Assembly: GCF_000211815.1 (NCBI RefSeq)
Contig: NZ_GL890946.1
Span: 1 to 64,000, forward strand
DNA length: 64,000 nucleotides
DNA from: Moorena producens 3L
Lineage (GTDB): Bacteria; Cyanobacteriota; Cyanobacteriia; Cyanobacteriales; Coleofasciculaceae
Direction of reading: 5' to 3'
Part shown: positions 25,927 through 35,019 of the stretch, in pieces
How the letters are laid out: each line of letters opens with the position of its first letter
Numbering within the stretch: the stretch's first letter is position 1
Position numbers and translations under genes: made by a program
Notes under the pieces: model-generated
Seen by the model: the letters and a program-made list of their open reading frames with translations, nothing else
Database searches by the model: none
Told to the model about the DNA's origin: nothing

Positions 25927-28734
25927 TTAATTATGAAGTCGAACTTTTGCTCTCGGATCGGGTAACTTTGAATTCACAACTTGGACTTCTGAATTACGCA
26001 TTTCTGCCATTTTTTTACTAGCATAATGCATAGCCATAATTTTATCCTGGGGATGTAAGCGCATTGCTGTCTGACGAATTGCTGATTCTTCAGGATTATT
26101 AGCAACAGCTGTTAACAGTGCTGAACCGGGATAAAATCGACAGTAGGTGTAAATCCCATTGTCATCGAGTAACCATTGAGAATACATTCCTTCTTGTTTA
26201 GGAAAAAATCCTTCTGTGGCATTTTTGTTAATAATCTCTGAAGGATATTTCAAAATATTAACAAAGCTATCCACTGCTGTTGGTTGAATCCTCCCTACTA
26301 AGCGTGTTGTTATATTCTGAAAAATTTTCGCTGCACTGGGAGACTTGGAAATGGTATCTGGATCTTGAGCGGATAAAATTACCCGAATTCCTGCTTTAGC
26401 TCCATTAGCACACAATCTGCCAATTAATTCAGCAATGGAATTATACTGGAACAGAATCGGACTTTCATCGATGAAAAATATACTCACCGGCGAGGCTAAA
26501 GAACGTCTTAAGGCTGCTGAGTAAATCCCTAAGGAGAGTAGTGCAGCATCTTCGTCACTACTAATATTCCGTAAGGCAAAGACTAATAACTGAGCATCAC
26601 TTCTAAAGGTAGAAGGACGACTAATCGCTTGTCCTACTCGGCTATTGATCCAATACCTCAGTCGCAATTTGACTTGATCCAAGCCTTGAAGGATATCCCC
26701 AGATACAGAGGTAACTCGCAATCTCTCTAAGGAACAAAAATCAATAAAATCTGCAAGGGTAGGCATTAATTGCCATTCTTGAGAGTCTAAGCCATTGATA
26801 TTTGCTGCTACATAACGGTCATGGATTTGATCATCATCAAAAAAGGCTTTGATTGCTAAGCTTAACATGGCTCTGATGTTATCCGTATAAGTCCGGTCAT
26901 GAAACGTCGTGGAGCCAAGAACCATTAGCATTAGTGCTTCGACTAAGAATTCTTTGTATTCTGTAAGTCTCTCTTGTTGTAGTTTACCATCTAATCCCTT
27001 TAAATTGGGCAACTCGAAAAGATTAACTGCCTCTCGACCAATATCAAAATAAGCTCCTTTATCCCCGAGAAAAGCGGTGTAGTCACTAAAGGTAGAACTG
27101 CCATCGGGTTTTGGATAATCCATAGCTGAGATGGGTATACCATGAGCCAAGGCTTGGGTAATAATTCCTGATGCCAAAACAGATTTTCCACTGCGGGTGG
27201 TTCCGAAAATACCTAGGTTTTTATGCTGTTTGAATAAGTCAATAAAAACTGGCGTACCCCCTTCAGCAGAGATTAATTCAAATCCCGTTCTATCCACTGT
27301 CCGGGTTTTGACTACTGGCATTAAGCCTGGTGCAATATGGCTTAAATAGGTATGCGATCGCTTAAACGGACGCATTAATAGTCTGCTCCAGGAAATTGGT
27401 AAGGTTTCTAGCCATATTTTCCAAGGATACTCGCTCTCCCTTACCATCCAAGCTGGTGGCGGAAAATAAGATTTTAAAGTATAACACGCCTGATCTAAAT
27501 CTTGTGGAGAATCGCGATGAACTAAGAAAACAACCGAGACATTAAATGGCACGGCTCCTTCATAGATAGCCGCCTGAGCCTCGACATTTTTCTGAATATT
27601 TAATTGTGCTTTAACATTAATCGTATTTTTCTCCTCTGCATATTTTGAGGAGACATTTGCCTGTTTCGTCAGCGAATGCATTTTGCTGGTTACTGTCTTA
27701 ATGTTCGCTTTGGAAATCTCACAAAAACAATCGGTGTCATAGACCTCATCTTTTGCCATGACTTGCCAGAGATAGCGCATTTGGGATTCTTTATTCCTCC
27801 ACCCCTCAGGCTTGTCTAAAAAGAGCATGACTGCGGTATACTGGTCTTTGAGATTAATCCAACGTCGATCAGCAAATGGAATAGCGGTATAGTCTTCCAT
27901 TAACAGAGAAACCGGGTGGATTTCTGAGTAAACCTCTTCGGTAACTCCAGCTTCAGTTAAGGAAAGCAACTGGGGAACTGAACGAGGTGGTGTATCATTA
28001 AATCGCTGCCACACATAATTCCAACACTCTTGAGCAGAAAGAGGGCGAATCGATAGACCCATTTGATTGCTCAACAGCCTTTCCCAAAATTGATAGCCAT
28101 TATTAAAGGCAATCTCTATCACTCTCTCGATCTGCTGTTTTTCATACTCATCCAGCTTGCCAATAAATCCGTTCCACCACTTGGTAGCTGTCATCAAAAA
28201 TTCTTCGATTTTATCAGATGCTCCCTCTCGACCTGATTCTACGGTATAGGTAGCAAATAAATACAATGTCTTGGGCTTTCTAATCCCCCCTTTTGTCAAG
28301 TCTTGAATTCGCTTCTTTTCTCCCATGATTAGGTACTTTAACTCGTTAGAGTCTGTACCCTTAATCAACTGACTCAACGTGTTTTGTCTATCAGTGTCAT
28401 CAGTGAAAGACTTTAGGTGAATCGTGAGGGTTTCCTGCTCTGGGAAATCTTTTAACCCAGCTTCGATGGCATCAAAAACCGGGTCAATTAACTCCTGCCG
28501 TAAGGTGGTGTGAATGCCTCGACATTCAAAACCAAACACAAATTTATAGGAAGCTTCTCCTTTTCTGAGAATGTATGCCCCAACATCAGACCCATCAAGT
28601 CTGACTTCTAGGAAACTAGCTAACTTACAGTCATCCTCGAACGGCTTTAAGGTTTTCTTTTTACCATTTCCTACATCAACCCGCTTCTTTCCCATCTTTT
28701 GTTTAGCTTGATCGTGAGCTTGAGTTGTTGTCAT
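25927..28734 (-). CDS. VirB4/TraC-type secretion ATPase
   Basis: 935 residues. The N-terminal half, to about 470, is the VirB4/TraC accessory region. Walker A GIFGTTRSGKSVLASGI is near residue 510, and Walker B SIFFIDESPILF near 750. A late motif RVILSAQDPDTISKSPSA near 780 is typical of the VirB4/TraC C-terminal domain. The protein powers pilus assembly and substrate movement from the cytoplasmic face of the inner membrane. Length is a little over the usual ~800-870. Its start lies five bases after the VirB3-like stop, which shows tight coupling. A confident family call. Confidence 0.9.
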   Translation of the reverse strand: MTTTQAHDQAKQKMGKKRVDVGNGKKKTLKPFEDDCKLASFLEVRLDGSDVGAYILRKGEASYKFVFGFECRGIHTTLRQELIDPVFDAIEAGLKDFPEQETLTIHLKSFTDDTDRQNTLSQLIKGTDSNELKYLIMGEKKRIQDLTKGGIRKPKTLYLFATYTVESGREGASDKIEEFLMTATKWWNGFIGKLDEYEKQQIERVIEIAFNNGYQFWERLLSNQMGLSIRPLSAQECWNYVWQRFNDTPPRSVPQLLSLTEAGVTEEVYSEIHPVSLLMEDYTAIPFADRRWINLKDQYTAVMLFLDKPEGWRNKESQMRYLWQVMAKDEVYDTDCFCEISKANIKTVTSKMHSLTKQANVSSKYAEEKNTINVKAQLNIQKNVEAQAAIYEGAVPFNVSVVFLVHRDSPQDLDQACYTLKSYFPPPAWMVRESEYPWKIWLETLPISWSRLLMRPFKRSHTYLSHIAPGLMPVVKTRTVDRTGFELISAEGGTPVFIDLFKQHKNLGIFGTTRSGKSVLASGIITQALAHGIPISAMDYPKPDGSSTFSDYTAFLGDKGAYFDIGREAVNLFELPNLKGLDGKLQQERLTEYKEFLVEALMLMVLGSTTFHDRTYTDNIRAMLSLAIKAFFDDDQIHDRYVAANINGLDSQEWQLMPTLADFIDFCSLERLRVTSVSGDILQGLDQVKLRLRYWINSRVGQAISRPSTFRSDAQLLVFALRNISSDEDAALLSLGIYSAALRRSLASPVSIFFIDESPILFQYNSIAELIGRLCANGAKAGIRVILSAQDPDTISKSPSAAKIFQNITTRLVGRIQPTAVDSFVNILKYPSEIINKNATEGFFPKQEGMYSQWLLDDNGIYTYCRFYPGSALLTAVANNPEESAIRQTAMRLHPQDKIMAMHYASKKMAEMRNSEVQVVNSKLPDPRAKVRLHN

Positions 28735-28739
28735 ACTTT

Positions 28740-29069
28740 TTAGCCTTTGCCCTTTGCTTTTTCCCGTTTAATCTCTAAAAGCCTTTGGTATCTACCCATT
28801 CCTCTTGTCCATTGAGGTACAGGTATAAACTTAGAAAGAAATTTCCAATGGCTAGAGGAAGTTAGCACCCACCAAGTAGACATACCCCAAACTCCGAAAC
28901 AAGATGTCCATACCCAACTAGCTCCTAGTACTCCCTTGACGATGTAATAGGCAATTGCCCAAATTATTGCCCAGGGGATAAACTGATCGGCTGGAATAGG
29001 ACCAATTTTCGGTTTTTCATCAAGAGTTCGGTTAACACGACGGAATTGTTGCTGTGAATTATTTGCCAT
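28740..29069 (-). CDS. VirB3/TraL-like small membrane protein
   Basis: 109 residues with two hydrophobic segments, about 29-48 (QFIPWAIIWAIAYYIVKGVL) and 52-70 (WVWTSCFGVWGMSTWWVLT), and a basic C-terminus. Size, topology and position just before the VirB4 gene, five bases away, match VirB3/TraL. The family is poorly conserved in sequence, so context carries most of the weight. Confidence 0.7.
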   Translation of the reverse strand: MANNSQQQFRRVNRTLDEKPKIGPIPADQFIPWAIIWAIAYYIVKGVLGASWVWTSCFGVWGMSTWWVLTSSSHWKFLSKFIPVPQWTRGMGRYQRLLEIKREKAKGKG

Positions 29070-29198
29070 AGGTCAAGCTATTTTGGATCAGACTTGCCAA
29101 CTATCAGTGATTGAAACAACTTTCAATCTCAATAAAACCCTGACTACTCATCCCTTCAGCTAGATAAAACTCAACAGGCAAATTAGATATAGCGTAGT

Positions 29199-29819
29199 TT
29201 ATGCTCCTGTGCCAGTGATGTAGCCTGCTAAAAGATCACCCAATGTAACTACAATCAAAATGATGATTGGAGTACGGGCTAGGGTTTTCCAGTCATCATC
29301 TTGTTGGGCAGCATTGACTACTTTGACCAATGAAATGCCCAAATAAATTAGGAATAGTGCTCGTAAAACGTTAAACACCAGGGACACCAAATCGGCGTCT
29401 ACTTCAGGAATAGCACTAGTTAGCCAATCTTCTGCGACTTGGAAAAACTGGGCATGGGCTGGCGCAGCGGTAAAGTCCAACATAAACCACAGAAAGGTGA
29501 ATAGGAAAAGACAGGCTCCTAAACCATATTTCCTGACTAGCCGTTGAATTTGATTCCCAGAATTACTAGGTTGGACTCCAATCCACCTCACTCCCACAAC
29601 TAGACACATCAAAAATGATACACCCATCAAAGGAGTGACGGAGGTACTGATATAGAGATCCAATGCCATGGCGATCGCAGCCATGACCATTAAATAGCCC
29701 AAGGGCACTTGCTTCAACTGAGCAAACAACTGAGCAAGCAACTTAGCAAACATAGTTTCTTTACTTTTCCAACGCTGTTGTTGACGAGGTGACATCGCAA
29801 CAGAGGACTTGTTCACCAT
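29199..29819 (-). CDS. VirB2-like pilin precursor with a long membrane leader
   Basis: 206 residues. Residues about 120-206 look like a VirB2/TrbC pilin: a signal-peptidase site PAHA-QFF, then two hydrophobic segments (LVFNVLRALFLIYLGISLV and PIIILIVVTLGDLLAGY) with a short charged loop QQDDDWK between. Before this are about 120 residues with three more hydrophobic segments at about 40-57, 63-80 and 98-114, which is far longer than a normal pilin leader. It is the first gene of the virB-like run. If cleaved at PAHA, the mature pilin would be about 83 residues. Confidence 0.65.
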   Translation of the reverse strand: MVNKSSVAMSPRQQQRWKSKETMFAKLLAQLFAQLKQVPLGYLMVMAAIAMALDLYISTSVTPLMGVSFLMCLVVGVRWIGVQPSNSGNQIQRLVRKYGLGACLFLFTFLWFMLDFTAAPAHAQFFQVAEDWLTSAIPEVDADLVSLVFNVLRALFLIYLGISLVKVVNAAQQDDDWKTLARTPIIILIVVTLGDLLAGYITGTGA

Positions 29820-30434
29820 GGTGGATTTTTCTTTCCGTAATTTTTCTGACTCTTCTTGTGATACAGAAAATTTTTAAATCGCAAAAGCGATCCCAGAGGA
29901 ATAGTTCAATTTATTTTCATTAATAAATGTTATTGAGTTAAGGAGCATTTTGAATAAGCTAAATGATTGTAATTGTTTCACCTCAAGCATTACAATTACT
30001 TAACCTCTCAATATCATTGGCACAGCTCGTCAAAAGTCTCAAAATGTTACTCGTCCAAAAGGAATAGATAAATAAACTAAATTTTAAGAAAACTCTGAGA
30101 AAAGAAAAAAAACTTAACAAAAAAAACGCTGAAACCCAACCTATAGGTAGAGGCGTTAGTGCTTAGTAGTTAATAAGCTATTTTGCTGAAAAGTAAACCT
30201 AAGCAATTAAAGTGTAACAATTAAACTTAAGATATTAATGGATCAAGTATTTATATTTGAGTTGTGAACATAGGATTGAAGTAAAAGGGAGCAGGGAGCA
30301 GGGACTGAGGCCGTGGGCTACGCGGGGCGCGTTCGGAGCAGTAGGAAAGAGCTTGGAGGATTTTTTGGTGTTATTAAAAACCGCTGCATTGCTATTATCT
30401 ATTCCAAAGTTCCTTCTTCTGACTTCCCTACTCC
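29820..30434. other. AT-rich upstream region of the secretion cluster
   Basis: No gene is supported. The minus-strand promoter for the pilin gene should lie here. A minus-strand terminator-like hairpin lies at 30117-30157. The rest is AT-rich, with no recognised operator. Confidence 0.5.
30117..30157 (-). terminator. Minus-strand terminator-like hairpin
   Basis: Read on the minus strand, AACGCC...GGCGTT-like arms around an ACCTATAGGT core are followed by a run of eight T residues. It could end transcripts coming from the LuxR-type gene before they enter the secretion cluster, which would make that cluster a separate unit. Confidence 0.55.
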
Positions 30435-30437
30435 CTC

Positions 30438-30595
30438 GGTGCGCTTGACCCGTAATTAAATTCGCCACGGGTCGCACCGCTCCCTACTCCCTACTCCCTC
30501 GGTGCGCTTGACCCGTAATTAAATTCGCCACGGGTCGCACCGCTCCCTACTCCCTACTCCCTACTCCCTACTCCCTACTCCCTACTCCCTAAAAC
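30438..30595. repeat. Two 41-base palindromes set in CCCTACT heptamers
   Basis: Identical palindromes of the GGTGCG...GCACC family lie at 30438-30478 and 30501-30541. They are separated and followed by CCCTACT heptamers that run to about 30592. The palindrome seems to have entered a heptamer array and been copied with it. A copy in the other orientation lies in GAATCGG heptamers at 51404-51444. Confidence 0.85.
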
Positions 30596-30634
30596 CTAGA
30601 ACTTTGTAACTCACCCAATTAAGAACTGCTGTAT

Positions 30635-31366
30635 CTACTTCACCAAACCACTGCGAAGTGCTTGTACTGCTGCTTGTGTTCTATCGTCACAGCACAGTTT
30701 CCACAGCACAGACCGAATGTGAGTTTTAACTGTGCCAAGACCTAGTAATAATCGCTCGGCAATTTCGTCATTTGTATAACCGGCTACGATCAATTCCAAG
30801 ACAGTTAGCTCCCGTTCAGTCAGTGGATTTTCCCTAAGAATCTGATAATAGTCAGGCTCACAGGAATTGATTAAAGTAATCCCAGAAAAATTATTACCCG
30901 GTGACTTGATACTGTTTTTTAGGAGATAACCAGCTATTTCTGGATCAATCCAGTGTTGCCCTTCATAGGTAGCTTTTAAAGCATCTAAGAAAGTACTGGT
31001 ATCTACATTAGTTTTCGGAAAATTGATCCGTTTTAGATAATAGGAATCTACCCCAGCCCCAAAAGCGCTGATCACAAATTCTTCTGATGTGTCCCAAGAT
31101 AGCAGCAATATGTTAGGAAAAAATGCCACTTTCCAATTTCTGACTAAGCGCAATAACGCATCAGTATTGGTTGAAGGCTCTAAATTAATGACTACTACGT
31201 CCGGGTTAGATTTTTTTAAAAGGGCGGCCACATGACGCAAGCTAGAAACTTGAGACACTAAACTGACTTCCTTGTACTGCTCCAAGACTTTTCTGAGACC
31301 CAACTGCGCTAAATCACCCCTCTCAATCAGTAACACCCGAATTTTTTTGATTACGTTCATAACCAT
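30635..31366 (-). CDS. LuxR/NarL-type response regulator with a degenerate receiver
   Basis: 243 residues. A receiver-like domain covers about 7-125 and a LuxR-type helix-turn-helix about 178-240 (LTERELTVLELIVAGYTNDEIAERLLLG without break in the sequence). The phosphoacceptor Asp is replaced by Asn: PDVVVINLEP stands where families have DVVLLDxxLP. The acidic pair is also reduced to Glu-Arg (LLIERGD). The Lys in YYLKRI and the Ser in LLLSWD remain. It probably works without Asp phosphorylation. It lies upstream of the pilin gene on the same strand but is cut off from it by repeats and a terminator-like hairpin. Target genes unknown. Confidence 0.88.
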   Translation of the reverse strand: MVMNVIKKIRVLLIERGDLAQLGLRKVLEQYKEVSLVSQVSSLRHVAALLKKSNPDVVVINLEPSTNTDALLRLVRNWKVAFFPNILLLSWDTSEEFVISAFGAGVDSYYLKRINFPKTNVDTSTFLDALKATYEGQHWIDPEIAGYLLKNSIKSPGNNFSGITLINSCEPDYYQILRENPLTERELTVLELIVAGYTNDEIAERLLLGLGTVKTHIRSVLWKLCCDDRTQAAVQALRSGLVK

Positions 31367-31757
31367 TTTCTAGAACACTGATACCGAAATTGACAACTTA
31401 GGATGTGTTTGCTGACCTCACAACCAAAAAAAAAATGGAAGCGATCGCGCTCCATAGCTCAAGATTGGTCAGCAAGCTTGTGATCACGAGTCGCCACCTA
31501 CCGAAATTGTTTCCATCGGTTGATTAGCGCTTTGACCCAATATTACTGATGATACAACTCCGGACTATTTTACCGGCATTGCTGAGGGGCAGAATGAATA
31601 TGAGGTGGTGCGTTACGGGCAGCAACCTAACAAGGCGCGTTAGAGGCGCTCAGACCCGGCCCGTCCCTAACGCACCCTACGCAACTATTAATAGTTGAAG
31701 GTTGACAACACCATGTCGTCAACCTTCAAAACCACCAAAATATTTCCCTTTTTGGGC
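31367..31757. other. Intergenic region with an inverted repeat
   Basis: No gene is supported. From about 31603 to 31680, GGTGCGTTACGGG and CCCGTCCCTAACGCACC form the arms of an imperfect foldback. The unit TAACGCACCCTACGCAAC also appears near 15930-15946. Confidence 0.55.
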
Positions 31758-32834
31758 TTATTTACCCTTAGTTGGATTTTTGGCTTGCTCTAAGGCAATT
31801 TCTTTAAGGGCTTGATAAGAGTTGATATTAGAAGCACCCTCAATTGCCTTGACCGCTAAATCCTGAACTTGTTTGAGGGCAGTATCGAGTTGCTGGGAAA
31901 GACTGTGTATCCGTGCTGATGATTCCTTTATTGTCTGTTCCAGGGATTCAATTCTTAGCTGATAGACACGATTATTTCCTTCTAATTCCTTATTCTGTAA
32001 GTCGGCTTGAATTTTGACCTGGTGGCTAGCAATCGCTTTGCCTTCTTCTTGGGCTTTTTTGATAGCCACTGATTTTTCCTGGTCGAAGGCTTCTACCTTA
32101 GTTTTTAATTCTTCAAACTGCTTCTCTCGCTCTGCGATCGCATTTTCCCGCTCTGCCCACTGTTTCTCTTGTTGTTGCCTCGTTTCCTCCAATTCTTTGT
32201 ATAAACGTTCTTGGTTATGGTTGTAGGTTTCTTTATCTAAGCTGCGTTGTAGGGCTAAATTATAATCATACTCTTGAGCATCTCGCTTACGGGTTTTATT
32301 TTGTTCTTCATTCCGTTCTTTAATAGCTCGTTGCTGTTCCTCTTGTTCTTTGTCCCAGGATTGTTTTAACTGATTTATTTCCAGCTCTAACTCTTCCCGT
32401 TTTTGGTAAATTTCTTCATCGAAAGCTTTAGAGCTATTCTGATAGTTTTCAATTAACGTATCTAAGGTATCGTCTTGAATTTCTGATAAATTGTGGAGTT
32501 CAGCGAGTTGTTGAGTTTCCTCAGTAACCGCTGTTCGTAATTCTTCTAGTTTAGCGGCTTCTGATGTTAGTTTTTCCGACAACTCACTGACACTACTACC
32601 AAACCCTAATTGCAGCTTAACCAGGCTGTCTAGGGTATACATCATTTTGTCTTTCATGACTTTTGCTGGTACGGATCCATTAGTTTGCTTTTTTTCCACC
32701 GTGGATACTTGAGGAGTTTCCGTTTTGTTCATCTGCTTCATTTCTTTTTCCAAAGCATTTCGTTCTGCTAGTAATTCCTTGTAAGCTTCTAAAATTTCTG
32801 CTTTGGTGTTCTTGCTGTTAGGTTTGCGTGTCAT
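31758..32834 (-). CDS. Coiled-coil protein, paralogue A
   Basis: 358 residues, almost entirely charged helix. Residues 60-105 form a conserved segment (YTLDSLVKLQLGFGSSVSEL), then long coiled coils with Gln/Glu/Arg/Lys heptads from about 130 to 345. No membrane segment or enzyme motif. It is paralogous to the protein encoded at 33137-34021: the segment GFGSSVSELSEKLTSEAAKL matches EFGTIVNELSEKLSSEASKL there. Such coiled coils may form filaments or scaffolds. Function is unknown; location just upstream of the regulator and secretion cluster, on the same strand, may be a link. Confidence 0.75.
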   Translation of the reverse strand: MTRKPNSKNTKAEILEAYKELLAERNALEKEMKQMNKTETPQVSTVEKKQTNGSVPAKVMKDKMMYTLDSLVKLQLGFGSSVSELSEKLTSEAAKLEELRTAVTEETQQLAELHNLSEIQDDTLDTLIENYQNSSKAFDEEIYQKREELELEINQLKQSWDKEQEEQQRAIKERNEEQNKTRKRDAQEYDYNLALQRSLDKETYNHNQERLYKELEETRQQQEKQWAERENAIAEREKQFEELKTKVEAFDQEKSVAIKKAQEEGKAIASHQVKIQADLQNKELEGNNRVYQLRIESLEQTIKESSARIHSLSQQLDTALKQVQDLAVKAIEGASNINSYQALKEIALEQAKNPTKGK

Positions 32835-32876
32835 ACTTTCAACGTTATCTTCTGTTTGACAATTTCTTAACTGCTA

Positions 32877-33022
32877 TATAGCAATTATTATTTGGGTGAG
32901 GTACAAAGTTTTGGGTTTTAGGGAGCAGGGAGCAGGGAGCAGGGAGTAGGGATCCCCCCTTGCCCCCCTTAATAAGGGGGGAATAAAATTGAATGTACCT
33001 CATGAGTCTAATAATTGCTATA
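32877..33022. repeat. TATAGCAATTATTA...TAATTGCTATA foldback element
   Basis: The ends TATAGCAATTATTATTTGGG and its near-complement ATAATTGCTATA, with GTGAGGTAC and GTACCTCAT inside them, enclose GGAGCAG heptamers and a C-run/G-run palindrome. It lies between the two coiled-coil genes. Half-copies of these ends occur at 39379, 51284, 51659 and 57301. Confidence 0.8.
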
Positions 33023-33136
33023 AATAGTCACTAATTTTGATCCTTGCTTCTTGAAGACCCATCAAAAGCTTTCAAAGTCAGGGCTTGGGACTGTTTCAGG
33101 GTCTCTTGTAGCTGACCATATAGATTTTCAATTTGT

Positions 33137-34021
33137 TTATTTTGTTTTTCTATGTGTTGCTCCAAGGACTGAATTTTTAACGTCATAACCCTGTTGAGTA
33201 ACTTCCCAGCCTTTGGTGAGTAAATCAGCCTGTACTTTAGCGTCGTTTTGGACTTTTTTAATTGCTTTATCTTTTACTTTTTTAACGATTTCATCTAGCT
33301 CAGCGGGGAAAGCTTCCACTTTCTGTTGATACTCTTCAAACAGGTCTTGAGATTCTTGTAGCTTCTGTTCTCGCTCAGACCATTGCTTTTCTTTTTCTTG
33401 ATTGGACTCTTGTAATTCTCGCTCCTGGTTACGGCTCAGTTCTTCATACTGATCCGTCTCAATTTTACGCTGACGTTCTAATTCGTATTGATAGTCAGCT
33501 TCTTGGCGTTGTCGTTCCCGAGCCAATAATTCGTTTTGTTCTTGACGTGCTATTTCAAAGTATTCCTGGTCTTTTTGCCAAAGCTTACGTTTTTGCTCTT
33601 GGTCTTTTTCGATCTCTTCTCGCTGTTGATCTGCTTTTTGCTCTAGGGATTTTAGCTTTTCCTGGTGCTCTTGATTGAGCAAATGTAAGGCATCAGCTAC
33701 AACTCGAATTTGCTGAAGGTATTGCAAGTGTTCAGTTTCTACTTTAATCGCCAGCTTTAGCTCATCAAGTTTAGATGCTTCTGAGGATAATTTTTCTGAC
33801 AATTCATTAACAATGGTGCCAAACTCCAGCTGTAAATCAGCCATTCCTTTGACAATATTATCAACGGTATAATTTGATGCAGTTTCCAGGACTTGTTGAT
33901 TTTTAGCTTTTTCTGCTTCTTCTTCTTTGGTCGCAATTTTTGAGTCAATATTTTGCCGCTGTTTTAGGATTTGCTCAAAGGCTTGGAAAATCTGGTCTTT
34001 GCTGTCTTTTGTGGCAACCAT
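33137..34021 (-). CDS. Coiled-coil protein, paralogue B, apparently frameshifted near its end
   Basis: 294 residues as read, paralogous to the protein encoded at 31758-32834, with the same conserved segment near 55-100 and Gln/Glu/Arg coiled coils from 115 to 255. The frame ends with an unrelated tail after LTKGWE. In the +1 frame the sequence continues LLNRVMTLKIQSLEQHIEKQ and on to a stop at 33031, and this part aligns with NNRVYQLRIESLEQTIKE of paralogue A. A one-base change near 33195-33210 has therefore broken the C-terminus, or the raw sequence has an error. The repaired gene would be 33031-34021, about 330 residues. Confidence 0.7.
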   Translation of the reverse strand: MVATKDSKDQIFQAFEQILKQRQNIDSKIATKEEEAEKAKNQQVLETASNYTVDNIVKGMADLQLEFGTIVNELSEKLSSEASKLDELKLAIKVETEHLQYLQQIRVVADALHLLNQEHQEKLKSLEQKADQQREEIEKDQEQKRKLWQKDQEYFEIARQEQNELLARERQRQEADYQYELERQRKIETDQYEELSRNQERELQESNQEKEKQWSEREQKLQESQDLFEEYQQKVEAFPAELDEIVKKVKDKAIKKVQNDAKVQADLLTKGWEVTQQGYDVKNSVLGATHRKTK

Positions 34022-34081
34022 ATAGTGTGTTCCTTTGACGAGATTTAGATTTTTTTAATTGAAAATGATTACTTTAAAATT

Positions 34082-34257
34082 GCTATAGCGCTGGGAATCG
34101 GGAATCGGGAATCGGAACCCACCCCTAACCCCTCCCAGGAGGGGAACGGGAATCGGAACCCACCCCTAACCCCTCCCAGGAGGGGAACGGGAGTAGGGAA
34201 TCGGGAATCGGGAAAAAATAGGTGTGTGTATTTCATTAATATGGAAAACGCTATAGT
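34082..34257. repeat. CTATAGCG foldback element with heptamers and 41-base units
   Basis: GCTATAGCG at one end and CGCTATAG at the other enclose GAATCGG heptamers and two 41-base units (34110-34191) that also occur at 34692-34814. It is similar in plan to the TATAGCA elements. Confidence 0.75.
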
Positions 34258-34691
34258 AGCTGGTGGCTGGTTAGCAATATTCATCCACTAACTACTCCCT
34301 ACTAGAACAGTGCTCTTAAAACAGTGCTCTTATCTGAGATAATTCCCAAACAAGAGGTTTCTTTATCAGCCAGTGGCTAATGGCCAGTACCCGACACTAC
34401 CCACAGCGATACGCGTTCGCAAAGCGTGGCCTACGGCCAATCGCTGCTCTAGAATCGTTCGTTGTAGGAGGGATGTGATGGCTCTAGGGGTGTGGGTGCA
34501 ATGGTTAAGAGGAAAGACTATAGTAGTACAAATGTTCTACTTTATTGTCCTGAAACTCCAATGGATAAGTCAAGGGCAAATTGCCCATGCTAGGCTGGAA
34601 CTCAAGTAGCTTTGTCATAGAAAAACACCTGAAACCCAGTTTATACAAGGGTTTCAGGCTTAATTTAGTCTGGATTTACTCAAATATAGGG

Positions 34692-34814
34692 AATCGGAAC
34701 CCACCCCTAACCCCTCCCAGGAGGGGAACGGGAATCGGAACCCACCCCTAACCCCTCCCAGGAGGGGAACGGGAATCGGAACCCACCCCTAACCCCTCCC
34801 AGGAGGGGAACGGG
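34692..34814. repeat. Three tandem copies of a 41-base unit
   Basis: The unit starts AATCGGAACCCACCCCTAAC and holds an internal hairpin CCCCTCCCAGGAGGGG. Spacing is exactly 41 bases (34692, 34733, 34774). Two more copies are at 34110 and 34151. The unit looks like a GAATCGG heptamer that gained a palindromic insert and then expanded. Confidence 0.9.
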
Positions 34815-34828
34815 AATCGGGAACAGAG

Positions 34829-34969
34829 CTGGTTGACTGACTTTAGATCATGGCGTAGGTTGGGTTGAGGCAACGAAACCCAACCAAGCGTGAGGTGTTC
34901 GTTGGGTTAGCGATCGCGTAATCCAACCTACGGGACAATCAGCATTTCAAGGGTCTTGTCAGTTAATCC
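34829..34969. mobile_element. MITE of about 141 bases, copy 1
   Basis: It begins CTGGTTGACTGAC and ends GTCAGTTAATC, which are inverted ends. Inside are GTAGGTTGGGTT and AATCCAACCTAC arms around CAACGAAACCCAACC. A second copy with the same first 60 bases is at 59950-60091. No transposase is present, so it would depend on one elsewhere. Confidence 0.85.
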
Positions 34970-35019
34970 TCGGTCCGGGGTGGGTGACCGGGTGTGGGGA
35001 AAATAGAAGGGAAAATCCC

